A stretch of 64,000 nucleotides of DNA from Thermohalobaculum sp050331395. Its GTDB lineage: Bacteria > Pseudomonadota > Alphaproteobacteria > Rhodobacterales > Rhodobacteraceae. The stretch is from the NCBI GenBank assembly GCA_050331395.1, contig JBHJGX010000076.1:7662-71661 (forward strand), in the 5' to 3' direction. Below, one piece after another: positions 1 to 6,686 of this stretch. The stretch's first letter is position 1. Every line of letters begins with the position of its first letter. Both the position numbers and the translations under genes were made by a program. The notes beneath the pieces were generated by a model. That model saw only the letters and a list, made by a program, of their open reading frames with translations, did not search any database and had not been told where the DNA came from.

Positions 1-422
1 GACGCCGCATCGGCGACCTCGCCGGGATAGCCGAGCGCGACCATGAGGGCGGCCAGAATGCCGAGGCGCGTCGCTTTCGAAATCGTCTCCGACCGAGACA
101 AGCCCATCACAAGAATGAGCTCGATCAGCAGCAGCGGCACAGTCAGCAGCCAATCAACATAACGGTAGGCCGCATTGAACGGTCTATCGGTCGCGACGAG
201 CTGACCATCGACGATTGTATATGCCGCCTCCCAGCTCTCGCCGATCCTGAAGTAATGGTATGCCGCAATAAAGGTCACAAGTCCCGTTACAGTCATTGCG
301 GTTTTATAGGCGTCCGCCACCTGACTTCGACCAAACCAAAAAAACAGCGTTGCTGCCAACATGGTTGCGAAGGTGAAAGAGAACGCATTGTATATTAGGT
401 CGTACTGAGCCAAAGAGATCAT
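1..422 (-). CDS. Xanthorhodopsin-type proton-pumping rhodopsin, partial (N-terminal 140 residues)
   Basis: The gene runs off the left edge, so only helices A to D and part of E are visible. It encodes a retinal-binding membrane protein that would pump protons outward in light. Helix C carries the proton-pump signature: Asp90 (Schiff-base counterion), Thr94 and Glu101 (proton donor), within YRYVDWLLTVPLLLIE. His56 lies 34 residues before Asp90, the same spacing as His62 and Asp96 in xanthorhodopsin and longer than in proteorhodopsin, and GYPGE near residue 131 is also typical of that group. Leu98 matches the green-absorbing form at proteorhodopsin position 105. ATG 422 is preceded by a GAGGAAG ribosome site five bases away. 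The retinal lysine (helix G) is off the window. Base composition is clearly lower in GC than most of the window, which suggests transfer. Confidence 0.93.
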   Translation of the reverse strand, partial: MISLAQYDLIYNAFSFTFATMLAATLFFWFGRSQVADAYKTAMTVTGLVTFIAAYHYFRIGESWEAAYTIVDGQLVATDRPFNAAYRYVDWLLTVPLLLIELILVMGLSRSETISKATRLGILAALMVALGYPGEVADAA

Positions 423-603
423 CTGGCTTCCTCGTGTTGTTGCAGTTCTGCGCAGGAAACAAGCCCCGTCGGCCGTAACGTCAAGATACGGGTCTGGAGG
501 TTGATTTTTTGCCGCACCTTCGAGAGTCTGTGCGCGCTGAGGCTGCGCTTTTGTTTGTCAATAAAAATAGTTTATTTCGGACTGAAGATTTTGTTGCCAA
601 TCA
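423..603. promoter_or_regulatory. Upstream region of the rhodopsin gene
   Basis: This AT-richer stretch lies upstream of the minus-strand rhodopsin gene and should contain its promoter. I see no convincing open frame and no clear sigma-70 pair, only AT-rich patches such as that around 555-580. A light- or redox-response site cannot be named from sequence alone. Confidence 0.3.
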
Positions 604-942
604 GCGAAATCGATCCTTGCCGTAGGCATCGTCTGCCTGACCGCACCAGAGGCACTGGTCCGGTGACGAGCGGACGGGATGGCGGTTCAGCCATCCTGCC
701 ACGCAACAGGCATAGGCGAGCGCTACGGGAGCGAATTCCGGCGGATTAGCGATCGCGGAGCGCCGTCGGTTGAGCACTCCGCTGCACACATTTTGCGCTC
801 GGACTAGTCTTTTAGCTTGAGGTGGATGGGCGATCACGACCTCCACCCGGGCGGATGCCAGCCGACCTCATCGGTTGCGCCGCACTCGGCCTCGGACCGG
901 GATTGACGGCCCTCGAACTCCCGAATGGCGGCGCGCTCCTCC
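604..942 (-). pseudogene. Degraded gene of a zinc-finger-ending, mobile-element-associated protein
   Basis: Two separated minus-strand coding fragments look like pieces of one protein. The upstream piece (834-942) reads EERAAIREFEG, then SRSEAE, and ends at a stop. The downstream piece (about 604-735) reads ACCVAGWLNRHPV, then CLWCG, a CxxC zinc-ribbon-like end. From memory, this pair of motifs occurs together in small alphaproteobacterial proteins near mobile or plasmid genes. No single frame joins them, so the gene is broken by stops and frameshifts. The upstream piece lies in the 141-bp repeat that recurs at 2311-2451. Function unknown. Confidence 0.5.
802..942. repeat. 141-bp direct repeat, copy A
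   Basis: This segment matches 2311-2451 at an offset of 1509 bases with about nine mismatches and no gaps. Identity ends sharply at 942 (2451 in the other copy). It covers the last 36 codons of a minus-strand gene plus about 30 bases beyond its stop, so it looks like a duplicated gene end rather than an insertion sequence. No terminal inverted repeats or transposase were seen. Confidence 0.9.
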
Positions 943-1023
943 ATGCCGCAGAGCACAAAAGGTTTGATTTTTGGAGAGAAATGTTGTTTATGAAATCCGG
1001 TTTATTAGCGAATGGAAACGACG
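943..1023 (+). promoter_or_regulatory. Upstream region of the VPLPA-sorted protein gene
   Basis: An AT-rich leader follows the end of repeat A. TTGATT at 964-969 and TTTATG at 987-992 are 17 bases apart and could be a weak sigma-70 promoter. GGAAA at 1014-1018 can serve as the ribosome site for ATG 1024. Confidence 0.3.
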
Positions 1024-1602
1024 ATGAAGACCTTGAGCTCGATCGCTGCTGTGGGTGTGCTGAGTTTTATCCCGATGGCTGCGCTGTCTGCGCCTGCGAC
1101 GTTCATCGACCTGGGAAATATCGGTCCGGCCGGAACGTTTACGTTTGATACTTTAGGGAGCACCGATCGAGGTCTCGTTTTTGACACTGTGCTGACGCTC
1201 TTCGGCGAAACTGGAACTATAATTGCAGAAAATGACGACTTTAGAAGAAATTTTACCAGCAGCATCACTGAAGACTTGACGGATGGCGTCTTTTTTCTGG
1301 GAGTGACGGAGTTTTCCGTGGCCTTTGGGCAAAACTTCTCGGTTGTTGGCGGGAGTTTGCTTGAGCCAGAGGATTCCGGCACATTGCTCATCAACATCAA
1401 TTCGGTCAATGTGGCGAGCGAGGCCTTCGCAAATGATGTCTTCACATCAACCAACACCGATCCGCTGTTCGCGCGGTTCGAGGTCGGTGCCTCCGCAGCC
1501 GCGATCCCGCTGCCCGCTACTGGAGTGCTGTTGATCGGCGGACTTGCCGCGCTCGGCTTCACCGGGCGTCGGCGTCGGGCCGCGCTCTCAACGCCGGAGT
1601 AA
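1024..1602 (+). CDS. Exported protein with VPLPA-type C-terminal sorting signal
   Basis: The 192-residue product has a signal peptide (MKTLSS, a hydrophobic core, ALSA), a Thr/Ser/Asp/Phe-rich central region with no recognised enzyme domain, and a C-terminal tripartite signal: IPLPATG, a hydrophobic stretch and RRRR. This is the VPLPA-CTERM variant of PEP-CTERM known in Rhodobacterales, where sorting by an exosortase-like enzyme is linked to surface polysaccharide. It is therefore probably a surface or matrix protein. ATG 1024 is preferred to ATG 1012 because it puts the signal peptide at the N-terminus and has GGAAA upstream. Codon use is AT-richer than in most of the window. Its partner sortase is not in the window. 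Confidence 0.85.
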   Translation: MKTLSSIAAVGVLSFIPMAALSAPATFIDLGNIGPAGTFTFDTLGSTDRGLVFDTVLTLFGETGTIIAENDDFRRNFTSSITEDLTDGVFFLGVTEFSVAFGQNFSVVGGSLLEPEDSGTLLININSVNVASEAFANDVFTSTNTDPLFARFEVGASAAAIPLPATGVLLIGGLAALGFTGRRRRAALSTPE

Positions 1603-2035
1603 AAGGCGGCCAGGTGGCCGCGGTTCCGGGTGCGGGTGGACCTTGCGACCCAGACCCCGTGAGCGGTGACGGGCGGCCCGGCGGACCGCCCGCGGCGCAG
1701 GTTACTCGGCCGCCGCCTCCGGCGCCGATTTCTCCCGCCGCACCAGCAGCTTGTTCAGGCACTGCACATAGGCGCGGGCCGAGGCCACCACCGTGTCCGT
1801 GTCCGACGCCTGAGCGGTCGCGATCTTGCCGCCCTCGCGCATGCGCACTAAGAACGGCGCTGAGAGCCAACGCCCTATCCAGAGTGACATGGGTCCAGAC
1901 TGCGGCAATCGGTAAAGTAGACTCAACGCGGCCGTCAGTCGCTCTTCCACAACGGCCCATGGGGGAAGATCAGGGAGGGGCGCCTAGGGTGAGGCTTCGC
2001 CAACCAACCCTGTTGTGGCAACTGCTATCGCGCCC
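1603..2035. other. Gene-poor stretch holding a leuA remnant
   Basis: No intact gene is supported here. Bases 1702-1853 carry the leuA 3' stub described separately. A GC-rich inverted repeat, GGGCGG to CCGCCC at 1672-1692, lies just past the leuA stop and may be that gene's old terminator. From 1854 to 2035 I see nothing recognisable. Confidence 0.5.
1702..1853 (-). pseudogene. leuA: 3' remnant of 2-isopropylmalate synthase gene
   Basis: The last 50 or so codons match the extreme C-terminus of LeuA, the first enzyme of leucine synthesis. The fragment reads VRMREGGK, then SDTDTVVASARAYVQCLNKL and LVRREK before a stop at 1702. In intact LeuA this segment ends the regulatory leucine-binding domain. 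Upstream of about 1853 the similarity stops although a frame stays open by chance. All catalytic and most regulatory sequence is missing, so this is a stub left by a rearrangement. An intact leuA is expected elsewhere in the genome. Confidence 0.8.
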
Positions 2036-2305
2036 TCACTTTGGACCCTCGAACTCGTCCATCAGAATTGCAAGCATGTCACCGTATTTGTAGCGCTCCG
2101 TTTTACAGAGGCGCTTGAAGCGCTCGCGGGTCTCGTAAGGTAAGCGTACGAAAAGCGAGACTTCCTCGGAGATTTCACGGCTCGGAAAACTCGAGGCGCG
2201 ATCAATCGCTCTACGTTCACGGTCATTCGCAGGACCATGAACGCGTCTGGGCGTTTGCTTCTGTGAGTCAAAATCATCCAAATCATTCAGATCGGGGATA
2301 TCCAA
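2036..2305 (-). CDS. Plasmid-partition-like ribbon-helix-helix protein, possibly 5' truncated
   Basis: The product begins LDIPDLNDLDDFD, has a charged linker with FPSRE, and ends SLFVRLPYETRERFKRLC followed by a helix with LAILMDEF. This layout (short acidic LDIPDLDDF-like N-terminus, SRE linker, C-terminal strand-helix-helix) is that of small DNA-binding partners of ParA on alphaproteobacterial plasmids. No parA adjoins it. Only a TTG at 2305 fits as a start near the conserved N-terminus, and the coding similarity begins right where the 141-bp repeat ends (2311), so the native start may be lost. The frame stays open through the repeat to 2482, but that part is read in a different frame from the repeat's own gene fragment. 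It may be a non-functional remnant. Confidence 0.55.
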   Translation of the reverse strand: MDIPDLNDLDDFDSQKQTPRRVHGPANDRERRAIDRASSFPSREISEEVSLFVRLPYETRERFKRLCKTERYKYGDMLAILMDEFEGPK

Positions 2306-2310
2306 ACTCA

Positions 2311-2451
2311 GACTACTCTTTGAGCCTGAGGTGGATTGGCGATCACGACCTCCTCCCGGGCGGATGCCAGCCGATTTCATCGGTTGCGCCACGCTCGGCC
2401 TCGGACCGGGATTGACGGCCCTCGAACTCCCGAATGGCGGCGCGCTCCTCC
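2311..2451. repeat. 141-bp direct repeat, copy B
   Basis: This is the second copy of the repeat at 802-942. On the minus strand it encodes EERAAIREFEG, then SRSEAERGATDEIGW, ending at a stop at 2343. It keeps the gene end slightly better than copy A. Its left end touches the first codons of the partition-like gene, which places a recombination junction at about 2311. Confidence 0.9.
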
Positions 2452-2475
2452 CACAGATCTGCGAGCGAATGGGCG

Positions 2476-2566
2476 CCCGCAAAAAACCCGGATTGCCCCA
2501 GGATCACAGCCGCTTAGCCGTTGATGGCATTGAGAGCAGGAGCGCCCGATCCGGGGTTTTTGCGGG
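2476..2566. repeat. 18-bp inverted repeat with 55-base loop
   Basis: CCCGCAAAAAACCCGGAT at 2476-2493 and ATCCGGGGTTTTTGCGGG at 2549-2566 are reverse complements except for one position. They lie just upstream of the truncated ATP-grasp gene, between repeat B and the first recognisable codons of that gene. They may be ends of a lost mobile element or a stem-loop; no transposase remains. Confidence 0.6.
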
Positions 2567-2620
2567 TACCCAAATCCGGGTCCGTTCCGCCGCGGCGACG
2601 GCGCCAAATTCGTCTTTCTG

Positions 2621-3766
2621 ATGTTCGACGAGGAAACCGAAAAGCTTGCCCGTGAGATCGGCGCAGAGGTTTGGTTCCCGCCGGCCGCGCTCCGGGAGCG
2701 CTGCGACAACAAGATCGAGACCGTCCGCATCGGCAACAAGGCAGGCGTCCCCTCGGTGCCGAACACCCTCGCCGAGCTGTCGAGCTATGCGGATCTCCAG
2801 CGCGTCTCCAAAGACGCCGGCATCGGCGACGATCTGGTCCTGCAATCCGCCTTCGGGGACTCGGGCCACACGACCTTTTTCATCAAGTCCGAAGACGATT
2901 TCCGCCGCCACGAACATGAGATCGTCGGCCAGGGCGAAATCAAGATCATGAAGCGCATCGACTGCCGCGGCTCGGCCATCGAGGCCTGCGCGACGAAACA
3001 GGGCACGATCGTCGGACCGCTGATGACCGAACTCGTCGGCTTCAAGGAGCTCACCCCCTATCGTGGCGGCTGGTGCGGCAACGAGATCTTCGATGACGCC
3101 TTTACGCCCGAAATCCGCGACACGGCCCGCGATCTGACCTTCCGGTTCGGCGAACAACTCCGCGCCGAGGGCTATCGCGGCTATTTCGAGCTCGACTTCC
3201 TCATCGACAAGAACACGGGCGAGATCTGGCTCGGCGAGCTCAATCCGCGGATCACCGGCGCCTCGTCGATGACCAACCATGCGGCGTTCGCCCATGCGGA
3301 TGCGCCGCTTTTCCTGTTCCATCTGCTCGAGTTCTCCGAAAAGCCCTTCGAGCTCGATGTGGACGAGTTGAACGCCCGCTGGGCGGACCCGGACATGATC
3401 GACTCGTGGAGCCAAATGGTCATCAAGCACACCGAGGACACGGTAGATATCCTGACCCATGCCCCCGAGAGCGGGATCTACCGGCTGACCCCGGACGGGC
3501 GCGTTGTCTTCGACCGGTTCGACTATCACCGGCGGGCGGTCGAGTCGGAACAGGAGGCCTTTTTCCTCCGGATCCTGAAGCCCGGCGACGTGCGTTACGA
3601 AGGTGCCGATCTCGGCATTCTGGTCACGCGCGGGCGCTCGATGACCCAGGACTTCGCCTTGACCGAGCGCTCGAAACAGTGGATTTCCGGGATCAAATCC
3701 GCCTTTCACGCGCGCCCGCTGCCCGCCGCGGCCGCCCTCGAAGGCCCGGCCTTCAAGATCCTCTGA
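2621..3766 (+). CDS. ATP-grasp enzyme (biotin-carboxylase-like), probably missing its N-terminus
   Basis: The 381-residue product carries an ATP-grasp fold: a glycine-rich loop region around residues 75-85 (FGDSGH), a lysine-containing strand (KIMKRI), and the metal- and ATP-binding end ELDFLID followed by LGELNPR (about residues 193-210). Such enzymes join a carboxylate to a nucleophile through an acyl phosphate. The substrate cannot be told. The frame upstream of ATG 2621 still reads like protein (KFVFL directly before it) but reaches stops at 2531, near the inverted repeat, and the roughly 100-residue pre-ATP-grasp domain is missing or incomplete. The gene was probably cut by the rearrangement to its left. 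It may be inactive. Confidence 0.7.
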   Translation: MFDEETEKLAREIGAEVWFPPAALRERCDNKIETVRIGNKAGVPSVPNTLAELSSYADLQRVSKDAGIGDDLVLQSAFGDSGHTTFFIKSEDDFRRHEHEIVGQGEIKIMKRIDCRGSAIEACATKQGTIVGPLMTELVGFKELTPYRGGWCGNEIFDDAFTPEIRDTARDLTFRFGEQLRAEGYRGYFELDFLIDKNTGEIWLGELNPRITGASSMTNHAAFAHADAPLFLFHLLEFSEKPFELDVDELNARWADPDMIDSWSQMVIKHTEDTVDILTHAPESGIYRLTPDGRVVFDRFDYHRRAVESEQEAFFLRILKPGDVRYEGADLGILVTRGRSMTQDFALTERSKQWISGIKSAFHARPLPAAAALEGPAFKIL

Positions 3767-3800
3767 CCGGGCTGACAGGGCGCGCGGCCGGTCCCTGCCC

Positions 3801-3848
3801 GGGATCGCACACGGGCGGGATCGCACACGGGCGGGATCGAATACGGGC
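3801..3848. repeat. Three tandem 16-bp repeats
   Basis: GGGATCGCACACGGGC occurs twice in tandem (3801-3816 and 3817-3832), followed by a third copy with two changes (3833-3848). The array sits between the ATP-grasp gene and the antiporter gene. Confidence 0.9.
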
Positions 3849-3852
3849 GGCG

Positions 3853-3902
3853 GCGGTGTCAACGGTCGCGCCCCCATTGGCATCCCGCCGCGCTGACACC
3901 GC
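3853..3902. promoter_or_regulatory. 9-bp inverted repeat before the antiporter gene
   Basis: GCGGTGTCA at 3853-3861 and TGACACCGC at 3894-3902 are perfect reverse complements separated by 32 bases. They end 27 bases before the antiporter start and could be paired operator half-sites or a leader hairpin. Confidence 0.35.
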
Positions 3903-3929
3903 GCGCCGCTCACACCGTCCGGAGGGACG

Positions 3930-5876
3930 ATGGCCGAGTTCCTTCTCCTAGCTTTCGTCTTTCTCTGTGCGGGCGTGATTGCCGTGCCCATTGCCACGCG
4001 GCTCGGGCTCGGCTCGGTGCTCGGCTATCTGATCGCCGGCATCGCCATTGCGCCCGTCCTCGCGGTCCTCGACGTCGATGTGGTCAGCATCCAGCATTTC
4101 GCCGAGTTCGGCGTGGTGATGATGCTTTTCATCGTCGGCCTCGAACTCGAGCCGCGGCTCCTGTGGGAGATGCGGGCACGTCTGCTCGGTCTCGGCGGGC
4201 TCCAGGTCACCCTCTCGACGGCCATCGTCATGGGGGCAGGCATGGCGTTCGGCTTGGTGTGGTCCGTGGCGCTTGCCGTCGGCCTCGTGCTCGCGCTCTC
4301 TTCGACGGCCATCGTGCTGCAAACCTTGAACGAAAAGGGCCTGATGCGGAGCGACGGCGGGCAAGGCAGCTTCGCCGTCCTCCTCTTCCAGGACATCGCG
4401 GTGATCCCGATGCTTGCGGTCTTGCCGCTGCTCGCGCTGCCCGAGCTTGCTGGCACCGCCGGAGCGGACGCGCATGGCGGCCACGCGAGCGACCATGGCA
4501 CGATCAGCCTCGTGGAAGGCCTCGCCCCCTGGCAGCAGGCGCTCGTCACCCTCGGCGCCATCGTCGCGGTGATCGCAGGCGGCACCTATCTCACGCGGCC
4601 GCTCTTCAACTTCATCGCGGTCGCCCGGCTCCGGGAGATCTTCGTTGCCGCCGCCCTTCTCATCGTCATCGGCATCGCGCTTCTGATGACGCTGGTCGGG
4701 CTTTCGCCGGCGCTCGGCACGTTCCTCGCGGGCGTCGTGCTGGCGAATAGCGAATACCGCCACGAGCTCCAAAGCAATATCGACCCGTTTAAGGGGCTGC
4801 TGCTCGGGCTCTTCTTCATCACCGTCGGTGCGGCGATCGATTTCGGTCTGTTGAGCGCGATGCCGCTCACCACGGTCGCGCTGACGCTCGGGCTGGTCGC
4901 GGTCAAGGCCGCCGTTCTCTTCGGGCTCGCGGCCGTCTTCGGGATCGGCGGGGCCGACCGGTGGCTGATCGCCCTCGGCCTCGCTCAGGCGGGCGAGTTC
5001 GGCTTTGTGCTCTTGGCCTTCACGACGGCTCAGGGCGTGATCCCGAGCCCGCTCGCAGATCTTCTGCTCCTCGTCGTCACGCTCTCCATGCTGCTGAGCC
5101 CGGGGCTCTTCATCCTCTACGACCGGCTGATCGCCCCCCGCTTTGTCGATGCGGAGGCGCCGGATGCGGACGAAGAAATCGCCCCGGGCTCGATCATCAT
5201 CGCGGGCCATGGCCGGTTCGGCGGGATCGTCAACCGAATGCTCCGGGGCCTCGGACACGAGCCCGTGGTGGTCGATTACAGCTCGCGCCAGCTGGCCATG
5301 CTCCGAACCTTCGGCTTTCGGGTCTATTTCGGCGATGCGACCCGTCCCGATCTGCTGCACGCGGCCGGGATCGAGCAGGCGGCCCTCCTCGTCGTCGCCA
5401 TCGATGACCGGGAACAAATCACCGAAGTCGTCCGCCATGTCCGCCAGTGCCATCCGCAGGTCCACGTGGTCGCACGGGCCATCGATCGGCAGCATGTCTA
5501 CGAGCTCTACGCCGCCGGCTGCCGGGACATCATCCGCGAGACCTTCGACAGCGGCGTGCGGGCGGGGCGCTCGGCGCTCGAGGCGCTCGGCATGCCCGCC
5601 GCCGAGGCCGACCGGAAAGCCCGGCACTTCGTCGAATTGGACAAGCGCCAGCTCGCGGTTCTGGCCGACCTCTACGACCCGAACATCCCGATCCACGAGA
5701 ACGCCGCCTATGTCGCAAAGACGAAGGAACTCCGCGCGGAGGCGGTGGCGCTCTTTCGCGGCGAGGTGCCGGCGTCGGGCGCAGGCTCGGATCCGAGCTG
5801 GGGGTTGCCGAGCCTCGAGGACATCGAGGCGGCCGAACGCTTGGCCGAGGAGGGCGGGGCGCGGGGCCGCGGCTGA
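3930..5876 (+). CDS. KefB-type cation:proton antiporter (CPA2) with RCK domain
   Basis: The 648-residue protein is an inner-membrane monovalent cation/proton antiporter. Residues 1-400 form about 12-13 membrane segments typical of the CPA2 family, including the GLELEP motif near residue 70 and a FQDIAVIPML core segment. A His/Asp-rich loop (HGGHASDHG) lies near residue 190. Residues 415-540 form a TrkA-N/RCK nucleotide-binding domain starting IIIAGHGRFG, with Asp at the end of the second strand (VVDYSS). A short charged tail follows. A GGAGGGA ribosome site precedes ATG 3930. It probably exports K+ or Na+ for pH or osmotic control. True KefB/KefC also need a KefG/KefF partner, absent here, so the exact subtype is uncertain. 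Confidence 0.88.
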   Translation: MAEFLLLAFVFLCAGVIAVPIATRLGLGSVLGYLIAGIAIAPVLAVLDVDVVSIQHFAEFGVVMMLFIVGLELEPRLLWEMRARLLGLGGLQVTLSTAIVMGAGMAFGLVWSVALAVGLVLALSSTAIVLQTLNEKGLMRSDGGQGSFAVLLFQDIAVIPMLAVLPLLALPELAGTAGADAHGGHASDHGTISLVEGLAPWQQALVTLGAIVAVIAGGTYLTRPLFNFIAVARLREIFVAAALLIVIGIALLMTLVGLSPALGTFLAGVVLANSEYRHELQSNIDPFKGLLLGLFFITVGAAIDFGLLSAMPLTTVALTLGLVAVKAAVLFGLAAVFGIGGADRWLIALGLAQAGEFGFVLLAFTTAQGVIPSPLADLLLLVVTLSMLLSPGLFILYDRLIAPRFVDAEAPDADEEIAPGSIIIAGHGRFGGIVNRMLRGLGHEPVVVDYSSRQLAMLRTFGFRVYFGDATRPDLLHAAGIEQAALLVVAIDDREQITEVVRHVRQCHPQVHVVARAIDRQHVYELYAAGCRDIIRETFDSGVRAGRSALEALGMPAAEADRKARHFVELDKRQLAVLADLYDPNIPIHENAAYVAKTKELRAEAVALFRGEVPASGAGSDPSWGLPSLEDIEAAERLAEEGGARGRG

Positions 5877-5953
5877 CGGACCTGCGACGCTGCCGACATG
5901 GCAGATCCTGCATTTTCCTGCTTTTCTTCCCAAAACAGGGAGGGAACGCTGCA

Positions 5954-6661
5954 TTGCTCGACATTCAAGGCATTTTCGGCGAGGCGCTCCGGTTGATCTT
6001 GTCCCGGGATGCGGGGCTCGTCGACATCGTCGGCCTTTCGCTCCAGGTCACGGTCACGGCGGTGGCGTTCGCCTGCCTGATCGGTCTGCCGGTGGGGGCT
6101 GCCGTGGGCGCCTTCCGCTTTCCCGGGCGCGCGATCCTGGCAGTGATCTTGAACGCGCTCATGGGCCTGCCGCCGGTGGTCGTCGGGCTCGTGGTCTATC
6201 TCGCGCTTTCGGCATCGGGCCCGCTCGGGCCGCTACAGCTTCTCTATACGCCGACCGCCATGATCATCGCGCAGACCATCCTGGTCACGCCCATCGTGGC
6301 TGCGCTCACCAAGCAACTCGTCGAGGATTTCTATCGCGAATACGCTGAGCAATTCGCCTCGCTCGGGGTCGGCCCGATCGATCGGCTGGGCGCCCTGCTC
6401 TGGGACGCGCGGTATTCGTTGCTGACCGTGGCGCTGGCAGGCTTCGGCCGGGCGGTCGCCGAAGTGGGCGCCGTGATCATCGTCGGCGGCAATATCAACC
6501 ACGTCACCCGCGTGATGACGACCTCGATCGCGCTCGAGACCTCGAAGGGCAATCTCCAGCTCGCCCTTGCCCTCGGCGTCGTGCTGCTCGCGATCGCGCT
6601 TGCCGTCAATGCCGCCCTGATGGCCGTGCGGGCCGCGGCGGTGCGGGCGGCCTATGCCTGA
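5954..6661 (+). CDS. tupB: Tungstate ABC transporter permease TupB
   Basis: The 235-residue inner-membrane protein has about five to six membrane segments and the TupB signature region: GLPPVVVGLVVYL near residues 73-85, then ASLGVGPIDRL, AVAEVGAVIIVGGNI and VMTTSIALETSKG. It forms the channel for tungstate (WO4) uptake with TupA and an ATPase. The start is a TTG at 5954 with a strong GGGAGGGA site eight bases upstream; this gives the usual family length. tupA follows directly. No tupC ATPase gene adjoins; the nearest related ATPase is ModC at 16296-17387. Confidence 0.92.
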   Translation: MLDIQGIFGEALRLILSRDAGLVDIVGLSLQVTVTAVAFACLIGLPVGAAVGAFRFPGRAILAVILNALMGLPPVVVGLVVYLALSASGPLGPLQLLYTPTAMIIAQTILVTPIVAALTKQLVEDFYREYAEQFASLGVGPIDRLGALLWDARYSLLTVALAGFGRAVAEVGAVIIVGGNINHVTRVMTTSIALETSKGNLQLALALGVVLLAIALAVNAALMAVRAAAVRAAYA

Positions 6662-6686
6662 CACGCCACCCATGAGAGGTTTCGCC

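Noticed and set aside
802..942. Insertion-sequence end or transposase fragment
   Set aside because: The repeat has no terminal inverted repeats and encodes a gene end with motifs unlike transposases.
1614..2093. A 159-codon plus-strand open frame in the leuA-stub region
   Set aside because: Pro/Arg/Ala-rich translation opposite the leuA remnant, no ribosome site and no similarity pattern.
3801..3848. CRISPR-like array
   Set aside because: The 16-bp units are directly adjacent with no spacers, and no cas genes are in the window.
3948..5954. A 668-codon open frame antisense to the KefB-type antiporter gene
   Set aside because: It mirrors a clear antiporter gene; its product is Arg/Glu/Asp/His-rich and matches no fold. 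Long antisense frames are expected at this GC content.
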